64,000 nt of DNA from Heliopora coerulea (taxonomy: Eukaryota; Cnidaria; Anthozoa; Scleralcyonacea; Helioporidae): assembly GCA_030142905.1 (NCBI GenBank), contig JASJOG010000078.1:186001-250000 (forward strand), given 5' to 3'. This document shows, piece by piece, positions 14,312 through 26,870 of this stretch (its first letter is position 1; each line of letters starts with the position of its first letter). Made by a program: the position numbers and the translations under genes. Under the pieces are notes generated by a model. The model ran no database searches. It saw only the letters and a program-made list of their open reading frames with translations, and was not told the DNA's origin.

Positions 14312-17300
14312 TAAGAGAATAAAAGCATTAGTTGATTGATTCGAGAAGTACTTGCCAAAATATGGCAATGTTTAAAAATTGGACAATTAAGCCTTATATA
14401 CGCATAAAAGCCAGAAGTATGCCTAGAATTGGTTAAACACCAAATAGGTGTAGGAAACTTTCCAAATACTTCTAAATTGTTCTCCTCCACCCAAATGTCA
14501 TGAAACAAATCGATTTTCGTCGATTTGACGATTTGCTGTGAAAATTTCCCCTACTCGTCAAGAACGCTTTATCTCGTCGAAATAAGATGATTACAAAAAC
14601 GAACTGTGAAACAGTTGTGGCTAAAGTTAGTTGAATTGGTCGAATATTTTCAAAAACTCGTCAATCGGTTTAAATTGATCCTTTCGGGTCAGAGAAGAGA
14701 ATAAAAGTATTAGTTGATTGATTCGAGAAGTACTTGCGAAAATATGGCAATGTTTAAAAATTGGACAATTAAGCCTTATATACGCATAAAAGCCAGAATA
14801 TTTTAAGATTTAGTTAAACACCAAATAGTTGTAGGAAACTTTCCAAATACTTCTAAATAGTTCTCCTCCACCCAAATGTCATGAAACAAATCGATTTTCG
14901 TCGATTTGACGATTTGCTGTAAAAATTTCTCCAACTCGTCAAAAACGCTTTATCTCGTCGGGATAAGACGATTACTAAAACGAACTGTGAAACAGTTGTG
15001 GCTTAAGTTTGTTGCATTGGTCGAATGTTTCCCAAAACTCGTCAATCGGTTTAAAATGATCTTTTCGGGTCAGAGAAGAGAATAAAAGCATTAGTTGATC
15101 GATTCGAGAAGTACTTGCGAAAATATGGCAATGTTTAAAAATTGGACAATTAAGCCTTATATACGCATAAAAGCCAGATTATGGTTAGATATGTTTGAAC
15201 ATCAAATAGGTATAGGAAACTTTCCAAATACTTCTAAATTGTTCTCCTCCACCCAAACATCATGAAACAAATCGATTTTCGTCGATATGACGATTTGCTG
15301 TAAAAATTTCTCCAACTCGTCAAAAACGCTTTATCTCGTCGGGATAAGACGATTACTAAAACGAACTGTGAAACATTTGAGGTTTAAGTTTGTTGCATTG
15401 GTCGAATATTTGCAAAAACTCGTCAATCGGTTTAAAATGATCTTTTCGGGTCAGGGAAGAGAATAAAAGCATTAGTTGATTGATTCGAGAAGTACTTGCG
15501 AAAATATGGCAATGTTTAAAAATTGGACAATTAAGCCTTATATACGCCTAAAAGCCAGAAGTATGCCTAGAATTGGTTAAACACCAAATAGTTGTAGGAA
15601 ACTTTCCAAATACTTCTAAATTGTTCTCCTCCACCCAAATGTCATGAAACAAATCGATTTTCGTCGATTTGACGATTTGCTGTAAAAATTTCTCCAACTC
15701 GTCAAAAACGCTTTATCTCGTCGGGATAAGACGATTACTAAAACGAACTGTGAAACAGTTGTGGCTTAAAGTAGTTGCATTCGTCGAATATTTGCAAAAA
15801 CTCGTCAATCGGTTTAAAATGATCTTTTCAGGTCAGAGAAGAGAATAAAAGCATTAGTTGATTGATTCGAGAAGTACTTGCGAAAATATGGCAATGTTTA
15901 AAAATTGGACAATTAAACCTTATATACGCATAAAAGCCAGAATATGGTAAGAATTAGTTAAACACCAAATAGTTGTAGGAAACTTTCCAAATACTTCTAA
16001 ATTGTTCTCCTCCACCCAAACATCATGAAACAAATCGATTTTCGTCGATTTGACGATTTGCTGTAAACATTTCTCCAACTCGTCAAAAACGCTTTATCTC
16101 GTCGAAATAAGACGATTACTAAAACGAACTGTGAAACAGTTGTGGCTTAAGTTAGTTGCATTGGTTGAATATTTGCAAAAACTCGTCAATCGGTTTAAAA
16201 TGATCTTTTCAGGTCAGAGAAGAGAATAAAAGCATTAGTTGATTGATTCGAGAAGTACTTGCGAAAATATGGCAATGTTTAAAAATTGGACAATTAAGCC
16301 TTATATACGCATAAAAGCCAGAAGTATGCCTAGAATTGGTTAAACACCAAATAGGTGTAGGAAACTTTCCAAATACTTCTAAATTGTTCTCCTCCACCCA
16401 AATGTCATGAAACAAATCGATTTTCGTCGATTTGACGATTTGCTGTGAAAATTTCCCCTACTCGTCAAGAACGCTTTATCTCGTCGAAATAAGATGATTA
16501 CAAAAACGAACTGTGAAACAGTTGTGGCTAAAGTTAGTTGAATTGGTCGAATATTTTCAAAAACTCGTCAATCGGTTTAAATTGATCCTTTCGGGTCAGA
16601 GAAGAGAATAAAAGTATTAGTTGATTGATTCGAGAAGTACTTGCGAAAATATGGCAATGTTTAAAAATTGGACAATTAAGCCTTATATACGCATAAAAGC
16701 CAGAATATTTTAAGATTTAGTTAAACACCAAATAGTTGTAGGAAACATTCCAAATACTTCTAAATTGTTCTCCTCCACCCAAATGTCATGAAACAAATCG
16801 ATTTTCGTCGATTTGACGATTTGCTGTAAAAATTTCTCCAACTCGTCAAAAACGCTTTATCTCGTCGAAATAAGACGATTACTAAAACGAACTGTGAAAC
16901 AGTTGTGGCTTACGTTTGTTGCATTGGTCGAATATTTGCAAAAACTCGTCAATCGGTTTAAAATGATCTTTTCGGGTCAGAGAAGAGAATAAAAGCATTA
17001 GTTGATTGATTCGAGAAGTACTTGCGAAAATATGGCAATGTTTAAAAATTGGACAATTAAGCCTTATATACGCCTAAAAGCCAGAAGTATGCCTAGAATT
17101 GTTAAACACCAAATAGGTGTAGGAAACTTTCCAAATACTTCTAAATTGTTCTCCTCCACCCAAATGTCATGAAACAAATCGATTTTCGTCGATTTGACGA
17201 TTTGCTGTAAAAATTTCTCCAAATCGTCAAAAACGCTTTATATCGGTCGGATAAGACGATTGCTAAAACGAACTGTGAAACAGTTGTGGCTTAAGTTTGT

Positions 17301-20213
17301 TGCATTGGTCGAATGTTTCCCAAAACTCGTCAATCGGTTTAAAATGATCTTTTCGGGTCAGAGAAGAGAATAAAAGCATTAGTTGATTGATTCGAGAAGT
17401 ACTTGCGAAAATATGGCAATGTTTAAAAATTGGACAATTAAGCCTTATATACGCATAAAAGCCAGAAGTATGCCTAGAATTGGTTAAACACCAAATAGGT
17501 GTAGGAAACTTTCCAAATACTTCTAAATTGTTCTCCTCCACCCAAATGTCATGAAACAAATCGATTTTCGTCGATTTGACGATTTGCTGTAAAAATTTCT
17601 CCAAATCGTCAAAAACGCTTTATATCGGTCGGATAAGACGATTGCTAAAACGAACTGTGAAACAGTTGTGGCTTAAGTTAGTTGCATTGGTTGAATATTT
17701 GCAAAAACTCGTCAATCGGTTTAAAATGATCTTTTCAGGTCAGAGAAGAGAATAAAAGCATTAGTTGATTGATTCGAGAAGTACTTGCGAAAATATGGCA
17801 ATGTTTAAAAATTGGACAATTAAGCCTTATATACGCATAAAAGCCAGAAGTATGCCTAGAATTGGTTAAACACCAAATAGGTGTAGGAAACTTTCCAAAT
17901 ACTTCTAAATTGTTCTCCTCCACCCAAATGTCATGAAACAAATCGATTTTCGTCGATTTGACGATTTGCTGTGAAAATTTCCCCTACTGGTCAAGAACGC
18001 TTTATCTCTTCGAAATAAGATGATTACAAAAACGAACTGTGAAACAGTTGTGGCTTAAGTTAGTTGAATTGGTCGAATATTTTCAAAAACTCGTCAATCG
18101 GTTTAAATTGATCCTTTCGGGTCAGAGAAGGGAATAAAAGTATTAGTTGATTGATTCGAGAAGTACTTGCGAAAATATGGCAATGTTTAAAAATTGGACA
18201 ATTAAGCCTTATATACGCATAAAAGCCAGAATATGGTAAGATTTAGTTAAACACCAAATAGTTGTAGGAAACTTTCCAAATACTTCTAAATAGTTCTCCT
18301 CCACCCAAATGTCATGAAACAAATCGATTTTCGTCGATTTGACGATTTGCTGTAAAAATTTCTCCAACTCGTCAAAAACGCTTTATCTCGTCGGGATAAG
18401 ACGATTACTAAAACGAACTGTGAAACAGTTGTGGCTTAAGTTAGTTGCATTGGTTGAATATTTGCAAAAACTCGTCAATCGGTTTAAAATGATCTTTTCA
18501 GGTCAGAGAAGAGAATAAAAGCATTAGTTGATTGATTCGAGAAGTACTTGCGAAAATATGGCAATGTTTAAAAATTGGACAATTAAGTCTTATATACGCA
18601 TAAAAGCCAGAAGTATACCTAGAATTGGTTAAACACCAAATAGGTGTAGGAAACTTTCCAAATACTTCTAAATTGTTCTCCTCCACCCAAATGTCATGAA
18701 ACAAATCGATTTTCGTCGATTTGACGATTTGCTGTGAAAATTTCCCCTACTCGTCAAGAACGCTTTATCTCTTCGAAATAAGATGATTACTAAAACGAAC
18801 TGTGAAACAGTTGTGGCTTAAGTTAGTTGCATTGGTCGAATATTTTCAAAAACTCGTCAATCGGTTTAAATTGATCCTTTCGGGTCAGAGAAGAGAATAA
18901 AAGCATTAGTTGATTGATTCGAGAAGTACTTGCAAAAATATGGCAATGTTTAAAAATTGGACAATTAAGCCTTATATACGCATAAAAGCCAGAATATGGT
19001 AAGATTTAGTTAAACACCAAATAGTTGTAGGAAACTTTCCAAATACTTCTAAATTGTTCTCCTCCACCCAAATGTCATGAAACAAATCGACTTTCGTCGA
19101 TTTGACGATTTGCTGTAAAAATTTCTCCAACTCGTCAAAAACGCTTTATCTCGTCGAAATAAGACGATTACTAAAACGAACTGTGAAACAGTTGTGGCTT
19201 AAGTTAGTTGCATTGGTCGAATGTTTCCCAAAACTCGTCAATCGGTTTAAAATGATCTTTTCGGGTCAGATAAGAGGATAAAAGCATTAGTTGATCGATT
19301 CGAGAAGTACTTGCGAAAATATGGCAATGTTTAAAAATTGGACAATTAAGCCTTATATACGCATAAAAGCCACAATATGGTAAGATTTAGTTAAACACCA
19401 AATTGGTGTAGGAAACTTTCCAAATACTACTAAATTGTTCTCCTCCACCCAAACATCATGAAAAAAATCGATTTTCTTCAATTTGACGATTTGCTGTAAA
19501 AATATCTCCAACTCGTCAAAAACGCTTAATCTCGTCGGGATAAGACGATTACTAAAACGAACTGTGAAACAGTTGTGGCTTAAGTTTGTTGCATTGCTCG
19601 AATATTTGCAAAAACTCGTCAATCGGTTTAAAATGATCTTTTCGGGTCAGACAAGAGAATAAAAGCATTAGTTGATTGATTCGAGAAGTACTTGCGAAAA
19701 TATGGCAATGTTTAAAAATTGGACAATTAAGCCTTATATACGCATAAAAGCCAGAATATGGTAAGATTTAGTTAAACACCAAATAGTTGTAGGAAACTTT
19801 CCAAATACTTCTAAATTGTTCTCCTCCACCCAAATGTCATGAAACAAATCGATTTTCGTCGATTTGACGATTTGCTGTGAAAATTTCTCCAACTCGTCAA
19901 AAACGCTTTATCTCGTCGAAATAAGACGATTACTAAAACGAACTGTGAAACAGTTGTGGCTTAAGTTTGTTGCATTGGTCGAATGTTTCCCAAAACTCGT
20001 CAATCGGTTTAAAATGATCTTTTCGGGTCAGAGAAGAGAATAAAAGCATTAGTTGATCGATTCGAGAAGTACTTGCGAAAATATGGCAATGTTTAAAAAT
20101 TGGACAATTAAGCCTTATATACGCATAAAAGCCAGAATATTGTAAGATTTAGTTAAACACCAAATAGTTGTAGGAAACTTTCCAAATACTTCTAAATTGT
20201 TCTCCTCCACCCA
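14312..20213 (+). repeat. Mixed satellite segment rich in beta/gamma pairs
   Basis: About 15 units. Beta tails occur at 14302-14508, 16209-16415, 17735-17941 and 18498-18704, each followed by a gamma unit. A C-tail unit is at 15181. Tails reading gaatattttaag occur near 14800 and 16705. Two neighbouring units near 17240 and 17621 both carry tatcggtcgg and gattgctaaaac, a likely single-unit duplication. About 14.68-16.05 kb matches 32.98-34.35 kb at +18,301. After 18.9 kb the units become plainer and A-tailed. Confidence 0.82.
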
Positions 20214-20944
20214 AACATCATGAAAAAAATCGATTTTCGTCGATTTGACGATTTGCTGTAAACTTTCCTCCAACTCGTCAAAAACGCTTAATCTCGTCGG
20301 GATAAGACGATTACTAAAACGAACTGTGAAACAGCTGTGGCTTAAGTTTGTTGCATTGGTCGAATATTTGCAAAAACTCGTCAATCGGTTTAAAATGATC
20401 TTTTCAGGTCAGAGAAGAGAATAAAAGCATTAGTTGATTGATTCGAGAAGTACTTGCGAAAATATGGCAATGTTTAAAAATTGGACAATTAAGCCTTATA
20501 TACGCATAAAAGCCAGAATATGGTAAGATTTAGTTAAACACCAAATAGTTGTAGGAAACTTTTCAAATACTTCTAAATTGTTCTCCTCCACCCAAATGTC
20601 ATGAAACAAATCGATTTTCGTCGATTTGACGATTTGCTGTGAAAATTTCTCCAACTCGTCAAAAACGCTTTATCTCGTCGATATAAGACGATTACTAAAA
20701 CGAACTGTGAAACAGTTGTGGCTTAAGTTTGTTGCATTGGTCGAATGTTTCCCAAAACTCGTCAATCGGTTTAAAATGATCTTTTCGGGTCAGAGAAGAG
20801 AATAAAAGCATTAGTTGATCGATTCGAGAAGTACTTGCGAAAATATGGCAATGTTTAAAAATTGGACAATTAAGCCTTATATACGCATAAAAGCCAGAAT
20901 ATGGTAAGATTTAGTTAAACACCAAATAGTTGTAGGAAACTTTC

Positions 20945-22543
20945 CAAATACTTCTAAATTGTTCTCCTCCACCCAAATGTCATGAAACAAATCGATTTTC
21001 GTCGATTTGACGATTTGCTGTAAACTTTTCTCCAACTCGTCAAAAACGCTTTATCTCGTCGAAATAAGACGATTACTAAAACGAACTGTGAAACAGTTGT
21101 GGCTTAAGTTAGTTGCATTGGTTGAATATTTGCAAAAACTCGTCAATCGGTTTAAAATGATCTTTTCAGGTCAGAGAAGAGAATAAAAGCATTAGTTGAT
21201 TGATTCGAGAAGTACTTGCGAAAATATGGCAATGTTTAAAAATTGGACAATTAAGCCTTATATACGCATAAAAGCCAGAATATGGTAAGATTTAGTTAAA
21301 CACCAAATAGTTGTAGGAAACTTTCCAAATACTTCTAAATTGTTCTCCTCCACCCAAACATCATTAAACAAATCGATTTTCGTCGATATGACGATTTGCT
21401 GTAAAAATTTCTCCAACTCGTCAAAAACGCTTTATCTCGTCGGGATAAGACGATTACTAAAACGAACTGTGAAACAGTTGTGTTTTAAGTTTGTTGCATT
21501 GGTCGAATATTTGCAAAAACTCGTCAATCGGTTTAAAATGATCTTTTCGGGTCAGAGAAGAGAATAAAAGCATTTGTTGATTGATTCGAGAAGTACTTGC
21601 GAAAATATGGCAATGTTTAAAAATTGGACAATTAAGCCTTATATACGCCTAAAAGCCAGAAGTATGCCTAGAATTGGTTAAACACCAAATAGTTGTAGGA
21701 AACTTTACAAATACTTCTAAATTGTTCTCCTCCACCCAAATGTCATGAAACAAATCGATTTTCGTCGATTTGACGATTTGCTGTAAACTTTTCTCCAACT
21801 CGTCAAAAACGCTTTATCTCGTCGAAATAAGACGATTACTAAAACGAACTGTGAAACAGTTGTGGCTTAAGTTAGTTGCATTGGTTGAATATTTGCAAAA
21901 ACTCGTCAATCGGTTTAAAATGATCTTTTCAGGTCAGAGAAGAGAATAAAAGCATTAGTTGATTGATTCGAGAAGTACTTGCGAAAATATGGCAATGTTT
22001 AAAAATTGGACAATTAAGCCTTATATACGCATAAAAGCCAGAATATGGTAAGATTTAGTTAAACACCAAATAGTTGTAGGAAACTTTCCAAATACTTCTA
22101 AATTGTTCTCCTCCACCCAAACATCATTAAACAAATCGATTTTCGTCGATATGACGATTTCCTGTAAAAATTTCTCCAACTCGTCAAAAACGCTTTATCT
22201 CGTCGGGATAAGACGATTACTAAAACGAACTGTGAAACAGTTGTGTTTTAAGTTTGTTGCATTGGTCGAATATTTGCAAAAACTCGTCAATCGGTTTAAA
22301 ATGATCTTTTCGGGTCAGAGAAGAGAATGAAAGCATTTGTTGATTGATTCGAGAAGTACTTGCGAAAATATGGCAATGTTTAAAAATTGGACAATTAAGC
22401 CTTATATACGCCTAAAAGCCAGAAGTATGCCTAGAATTGGTTAAACACCAAATAGTTGTAGGAAACTTTACAAATACTTCTAAATTGTTCTCCTCCACCC
22501 AAATGTCATGAAACAAATCGATTTTCGTCGATTTGACGATTTG
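20945..22543 (+). repeat. Tandem 2-unit duplication (763 bp, two copies)
   Basis: 20945-21780 is repeated at 21708-22543. Shared private variants are gtaaacttttctcc, cattaaacaaatcg, gatatgacg, cagttgtgttttaag, gcatttgttg (near 21570 and 22332) and actttacaaat (near 21704 and 22467). I saw two differences: tttgctg against tttcctg near 22161, and gagaataaaag against gagaatgaaag near 22328. The corresponding stretch of block P copy 1 (around 746) has only one copy, so this arose after the large duplication or was lost from copy 1. Confidence 0.88.
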
Positions 22544-25489
22544 CTGTGAAAATTTCTCCAACTCGTCAAAAACGCTTTATCTCGTCGAAATAAGACGATT
22601 ACTAAAACGAACTGTAAAACAGTTGTGGCTTAAGTTTGTTGCATTGGTCGAACGTTTCCCAAAACTCGTCAATCGGTTTAAAATGATCTTTTCAGGTCAG
22701 AGAAGAGAATAAAAGCATTAGTTGATTGATTCGAGAAATACTTGCGAAAATATGGCAATGTTTAAAAATTGGACAATTAAGCCTTATATACGCATAAAAG
22801 CCAGAATATGGTAAGATTTAGTTAAACACCAAATAGTTCTAGGAAACTTTCCAAATACTTCTAAATTGTTCTCCTCCACCCAAACATCATGAAACAAATC
22901 GATTTTCGTCGATTTGACAATTTCCTATAAAAATTTCTCCAACTCGTCAAAAACGTTTTATCTCGTCGAAATAAGACGATTACTAAAACGAACTGTGAAA
23001 CAGTTGTGGCTTAAGTTTGTTGCGTTGGTCGAATGTTTCCCAAAACTCGTCAATCGGTTTAAAATGATCTTTTCGGGTCAGAGAAGAGAATAAAAGCATT
23101 AGTTGATTGATTCGAGAAGTACTTGCGAAAATATGGCAATGTTTAAAAATTGGACAATTAAGCCTTATATACGCATAAAAGCCAGAATATGGTAAGATTT
23201 AGTTAAACACCAAATAATTGTAGGAAACTTTCCAAATCCTTCTAAATTGTTCTCATCCACCCAAACATCATGAAACAAATCGATTTTCGTCGATTTGACG
23301 ATTTGCTGTGAAAATTTCCCCAACTCGTCAAAAACTTTTAATCTCGTCGGGATAAGACGATTACTAAAACGAACTGTGAAACAGTTGTGGCTTAAGTTTG
23401 TTGCATTGGTCGAATGTTTCCCAAAACTCGTCAATCGGTTTAAAATGATTTTTTCGGGTCAGAGAAGAGAATAAAAGCATTAGTTGATTGATTCGAGAAA
23501 TACTTGCGAAAATATGGCAATGTTTAAAAATTGGACAATTAAGTCTTATTATACGCATAAAAGCCAGAATATGGTAAGATTTAGTTAAACACCAAATAGT
23601 TGTAGGAAACTTTCCAAATACTTCTAAATTGTTTTCCTCCACCCAAACATCATGAAACAAATCGATTTTCGTCGATATGACGATTTGCTGTAAAAATTTC
23701 TCCAACTCGTCAAAAACGTTTTATCTCGTCGGGATAAGACGATTACTAAAACGAACTGTGAAACAGTTGTGGCTTAAGTTTGTTGCATTGGTCGAATATT
23801 TGCAAAAACTCGTCAATCGGTTTAAAATGATCTTTTCGGGTCAGAGAAGAGAATAAAAGCATTAGTTGATTTATTCGAGAAGTACTTGCGAAAATATGGC
23901 AATGTTTAAAAATTGGACAATTAAGCCTTATATACGCATAAAAGCCAGAATATGGTAAGATTTAGTTACACACCAAATAGTTGAAAGAAACTTTCCAAAT
24001 ACTTCTAAATTGTTCTCCTCCACCCAAACATCATGAAACAAATCGATTTTCGTCGATTTGACGATTTGCTGTTAAAATTTCTCCAACTCGTCAAAAACGC
24101 TTTATCTCGTCGGGATAAGACAATTACTAAAACGAACTGTGAAACAGTTATGGCTTAAGTTTGTTGCATTGGTCGAATATTTTCAAAAACTCGTCAATTG
24201 GTTAAAAATGATCTTTTCGGGTCAGAGAAGAGAATAAAAGCATTAGTTGATTGATTCGAGAAGTACTTGCGAAAATATGGCAATGTTTAAAAATTGGACA
24301 ATTAAGCCTTATATACGCCTAAAAGCCAGAAGTATGCCTAGAATTGGTTAAACACCAAAAAGGTGTAGGAAACTTTCCAAATACTTCTAAATTGTTCTCC
24401 TCAACCCAAATGTCATGAAACAAATCGATTTTCGTCGATTTGACGATTTGCTGTGAAAATTTCCCCTACTCGTCAAAAACGCTTTATCTTGTCGAAATAA
24501 GATGATTACTAAAACGAACTGTGAAACAGTTGTGGCTTAAGTTAGTTGCATTGGTCGAATATTTTCAAAATCTCGTCAATCGGTTTAAATTGATCCTTTC
24601 GGGTCAGAGAAGAGAATAAAAGCATTAGTTGATTGATTCGAGAAGTACTTGCGAAAATATGGCAATGTTTAAAAATTGGACAATTAAGCCTTATATACGC
24701 CTAAAAGCCAGAAGTATGCCTAGAATTGGTTAAACACCAAATAGGTGTAGGAAACTTTCCAAATACTTCTAAATTGTTCTCCTACACCCAAATGTCATGA
24801 AACAAATCGATTTTCGTCGATTTGACGATTTGCTGTTAAAATTTCTCCAACTCGTCAAAAACGTTTTATCTCGTCGGGATAAGACGATTACTAAAACGAA
24901 CTGTGAAACAGTTGTGGCTTAAGTTTGTTGCATTGGTCGAATATTTGCAAAAACTCGTCAATCGGTTTAAAATGATCTTTACGGGTCAGAGAAGAGAATA
25001 AAAGCATTAGTTGATCGATTCGAGAAGTACTTGCGAAAATATGGCAATGTTTAAAAATTGGACAATTAAACCTTATATACGGATAAAAGCCAGAATATGG
25101 TAAGATTTAGTTAAACACCAAATTTTTGTAGGAAACTTTCCAAATACTTCTAAATTGTTCTCCTCCACCCAAACATCATGAAACAAATCGATTTTCGTCG
25201 ATTTGACGATTTGCTGTGAAAATTTCTCCAACTCGTCAAAAACGCTTTATCTCGTCGAAATAAGACGATTACTAAAACGAACTGTAAAACTGTTGTGGCT
25301 TAAGTTTGTTGCATTGGTCGAATGTTTCCCAAAACTCGTCAATCGGTTTAAAATGATCTTTTCGGGTCAGAGAAGAGAATAAAAGTATTAGTTGATTGAT
25401 TCGAGAAGTACTTGCGAAAATATGGCAATGTTTAAAAATTGGACAATTAAGCCTTATATACGCATAAAAGCCAGAATATGGTAAGATTT

Positions 25490-26870
25490 AGTTAAACACC
25501 AAATAGTTCTAGGAAACTTTCCAAATACTTCTAAATTGTTCTCCTCCACCCAAACATCATGAAACAAATCGATTTTCGTCGATTTGACAATTTCCTATAA
25601 AAATTTCTCCAACTCGTCAAAAACGTTTTATCTCGTCGAAATAAGACGATTACTAAAACGAACTGTGAAACAGTTGTGGCTTAAGTTTGTTGCATTGGTC
25701 GAATGTTTCCCAAAACTCGTCAATCGGTTTAAAATGATCTTTTCGGGTCAGAGAAGAGAATAAAAGCATTAGTTGATTGATTCGAGAAGTACTTGCGAAA
25801 ATATGGCAATGTTTAAAAATTGGACAATTAAGCCTTATATACGCATAAAAGCCAGAATATGGTAAGATTTAGTTAAACACCAAATAATTGTAGGAAACTT
25901 TCCAAATCCTTCTAAATTGTTCTCATCCACCCAAACATCATGAAACAAATCGATTTTCGTCGATTTGACGATTTGCTGTGAAAATTTCCCCAACTCGTCA
26001 AAAACTTTTAATCTCGTCGGGATAAGACGATTACTAAAACGAACTGTGAAACAGTTGTGGCTTAAGTTTGTTGCATTGGTCGAATGTTTCCCAAAACTCG
26101 TCAATCGGTTTAAAATGATCTTTACGGGTCAGAGAAGAGAATAAAAGTATTAGTTGATTGATTCGAGAAGTACTTGCGAAAATATGGCAATGTTTAAAAA
26201 TTGGACAATTAAGCCTTATATACGCATAAAAGCCAGAATATGGTAAGATTTAGTTAAACACCAAATAGTTCTAGGAAACTTTCCAAATACTTCTAAATTG
26301 TTCTCCTCCACCCAAACATCATGAAACAAATCGATTTTCGTCGATTTGACAATTTCCTATAAAAATTTCTCCAACTCGTCAAAAACGTTTTATCTCGTCG
26401 AAATAAGACGATTACTAAAACGAACTGTGAAACAGTTGTGGCTTAAGTTTGTTGGATTGGTCGAATGTTTCCCAAAACTCGTCAATCGGTTTAAAATGAT
26501 CTTTTCGGGTCAGAGAAGAGAATAAAAGCATTAGTTGATTGATTCGAGAAGTACTTGCGAAAATATGGCAATGTTTAAAAATTGGACAATTAAGCCTTAT
26601 ATACGCATAAAAGCCAGAATATGGTAAGATTTAGTTAAACACCAAATAATTGTAGGAAACTTTCCAAATCCTTCTAAATTGTTCTCATCCACCCAAACAT
26701 CATGAAACAAATCGATTTTCGTCGATTTGACGATTTGCTGTGAAAATTTCCCCAACTCGTCAAAAACTTTTAATCTCGTCGGGATAAGACGATTACTAAA
26801 ACGAACTGTGAAACAGTTGTGGCTTAAGTTTGTTGCATTGGTCGAATGTTTCCCAAAACTCGTCAATCGG
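25490..26870 (+). repeat. Tandem 2-unit duplication marked by agttctagg / cctataaaaa
   Basis: The pair (agttctagg then gacaatttcctata, followed by a unit with ataattgtagg and ccttctaaattg) occurs at about 25.5-26.1 kb and again 763 bp later at 26.27-26.87 kb. Single copies are at about 1.48-2.08 kb and 22.84-23.43 kb. So there are four occurrences, two of them adjacent. This accounts for steps in the shift between the two block P copies. Confidence 0.85.
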
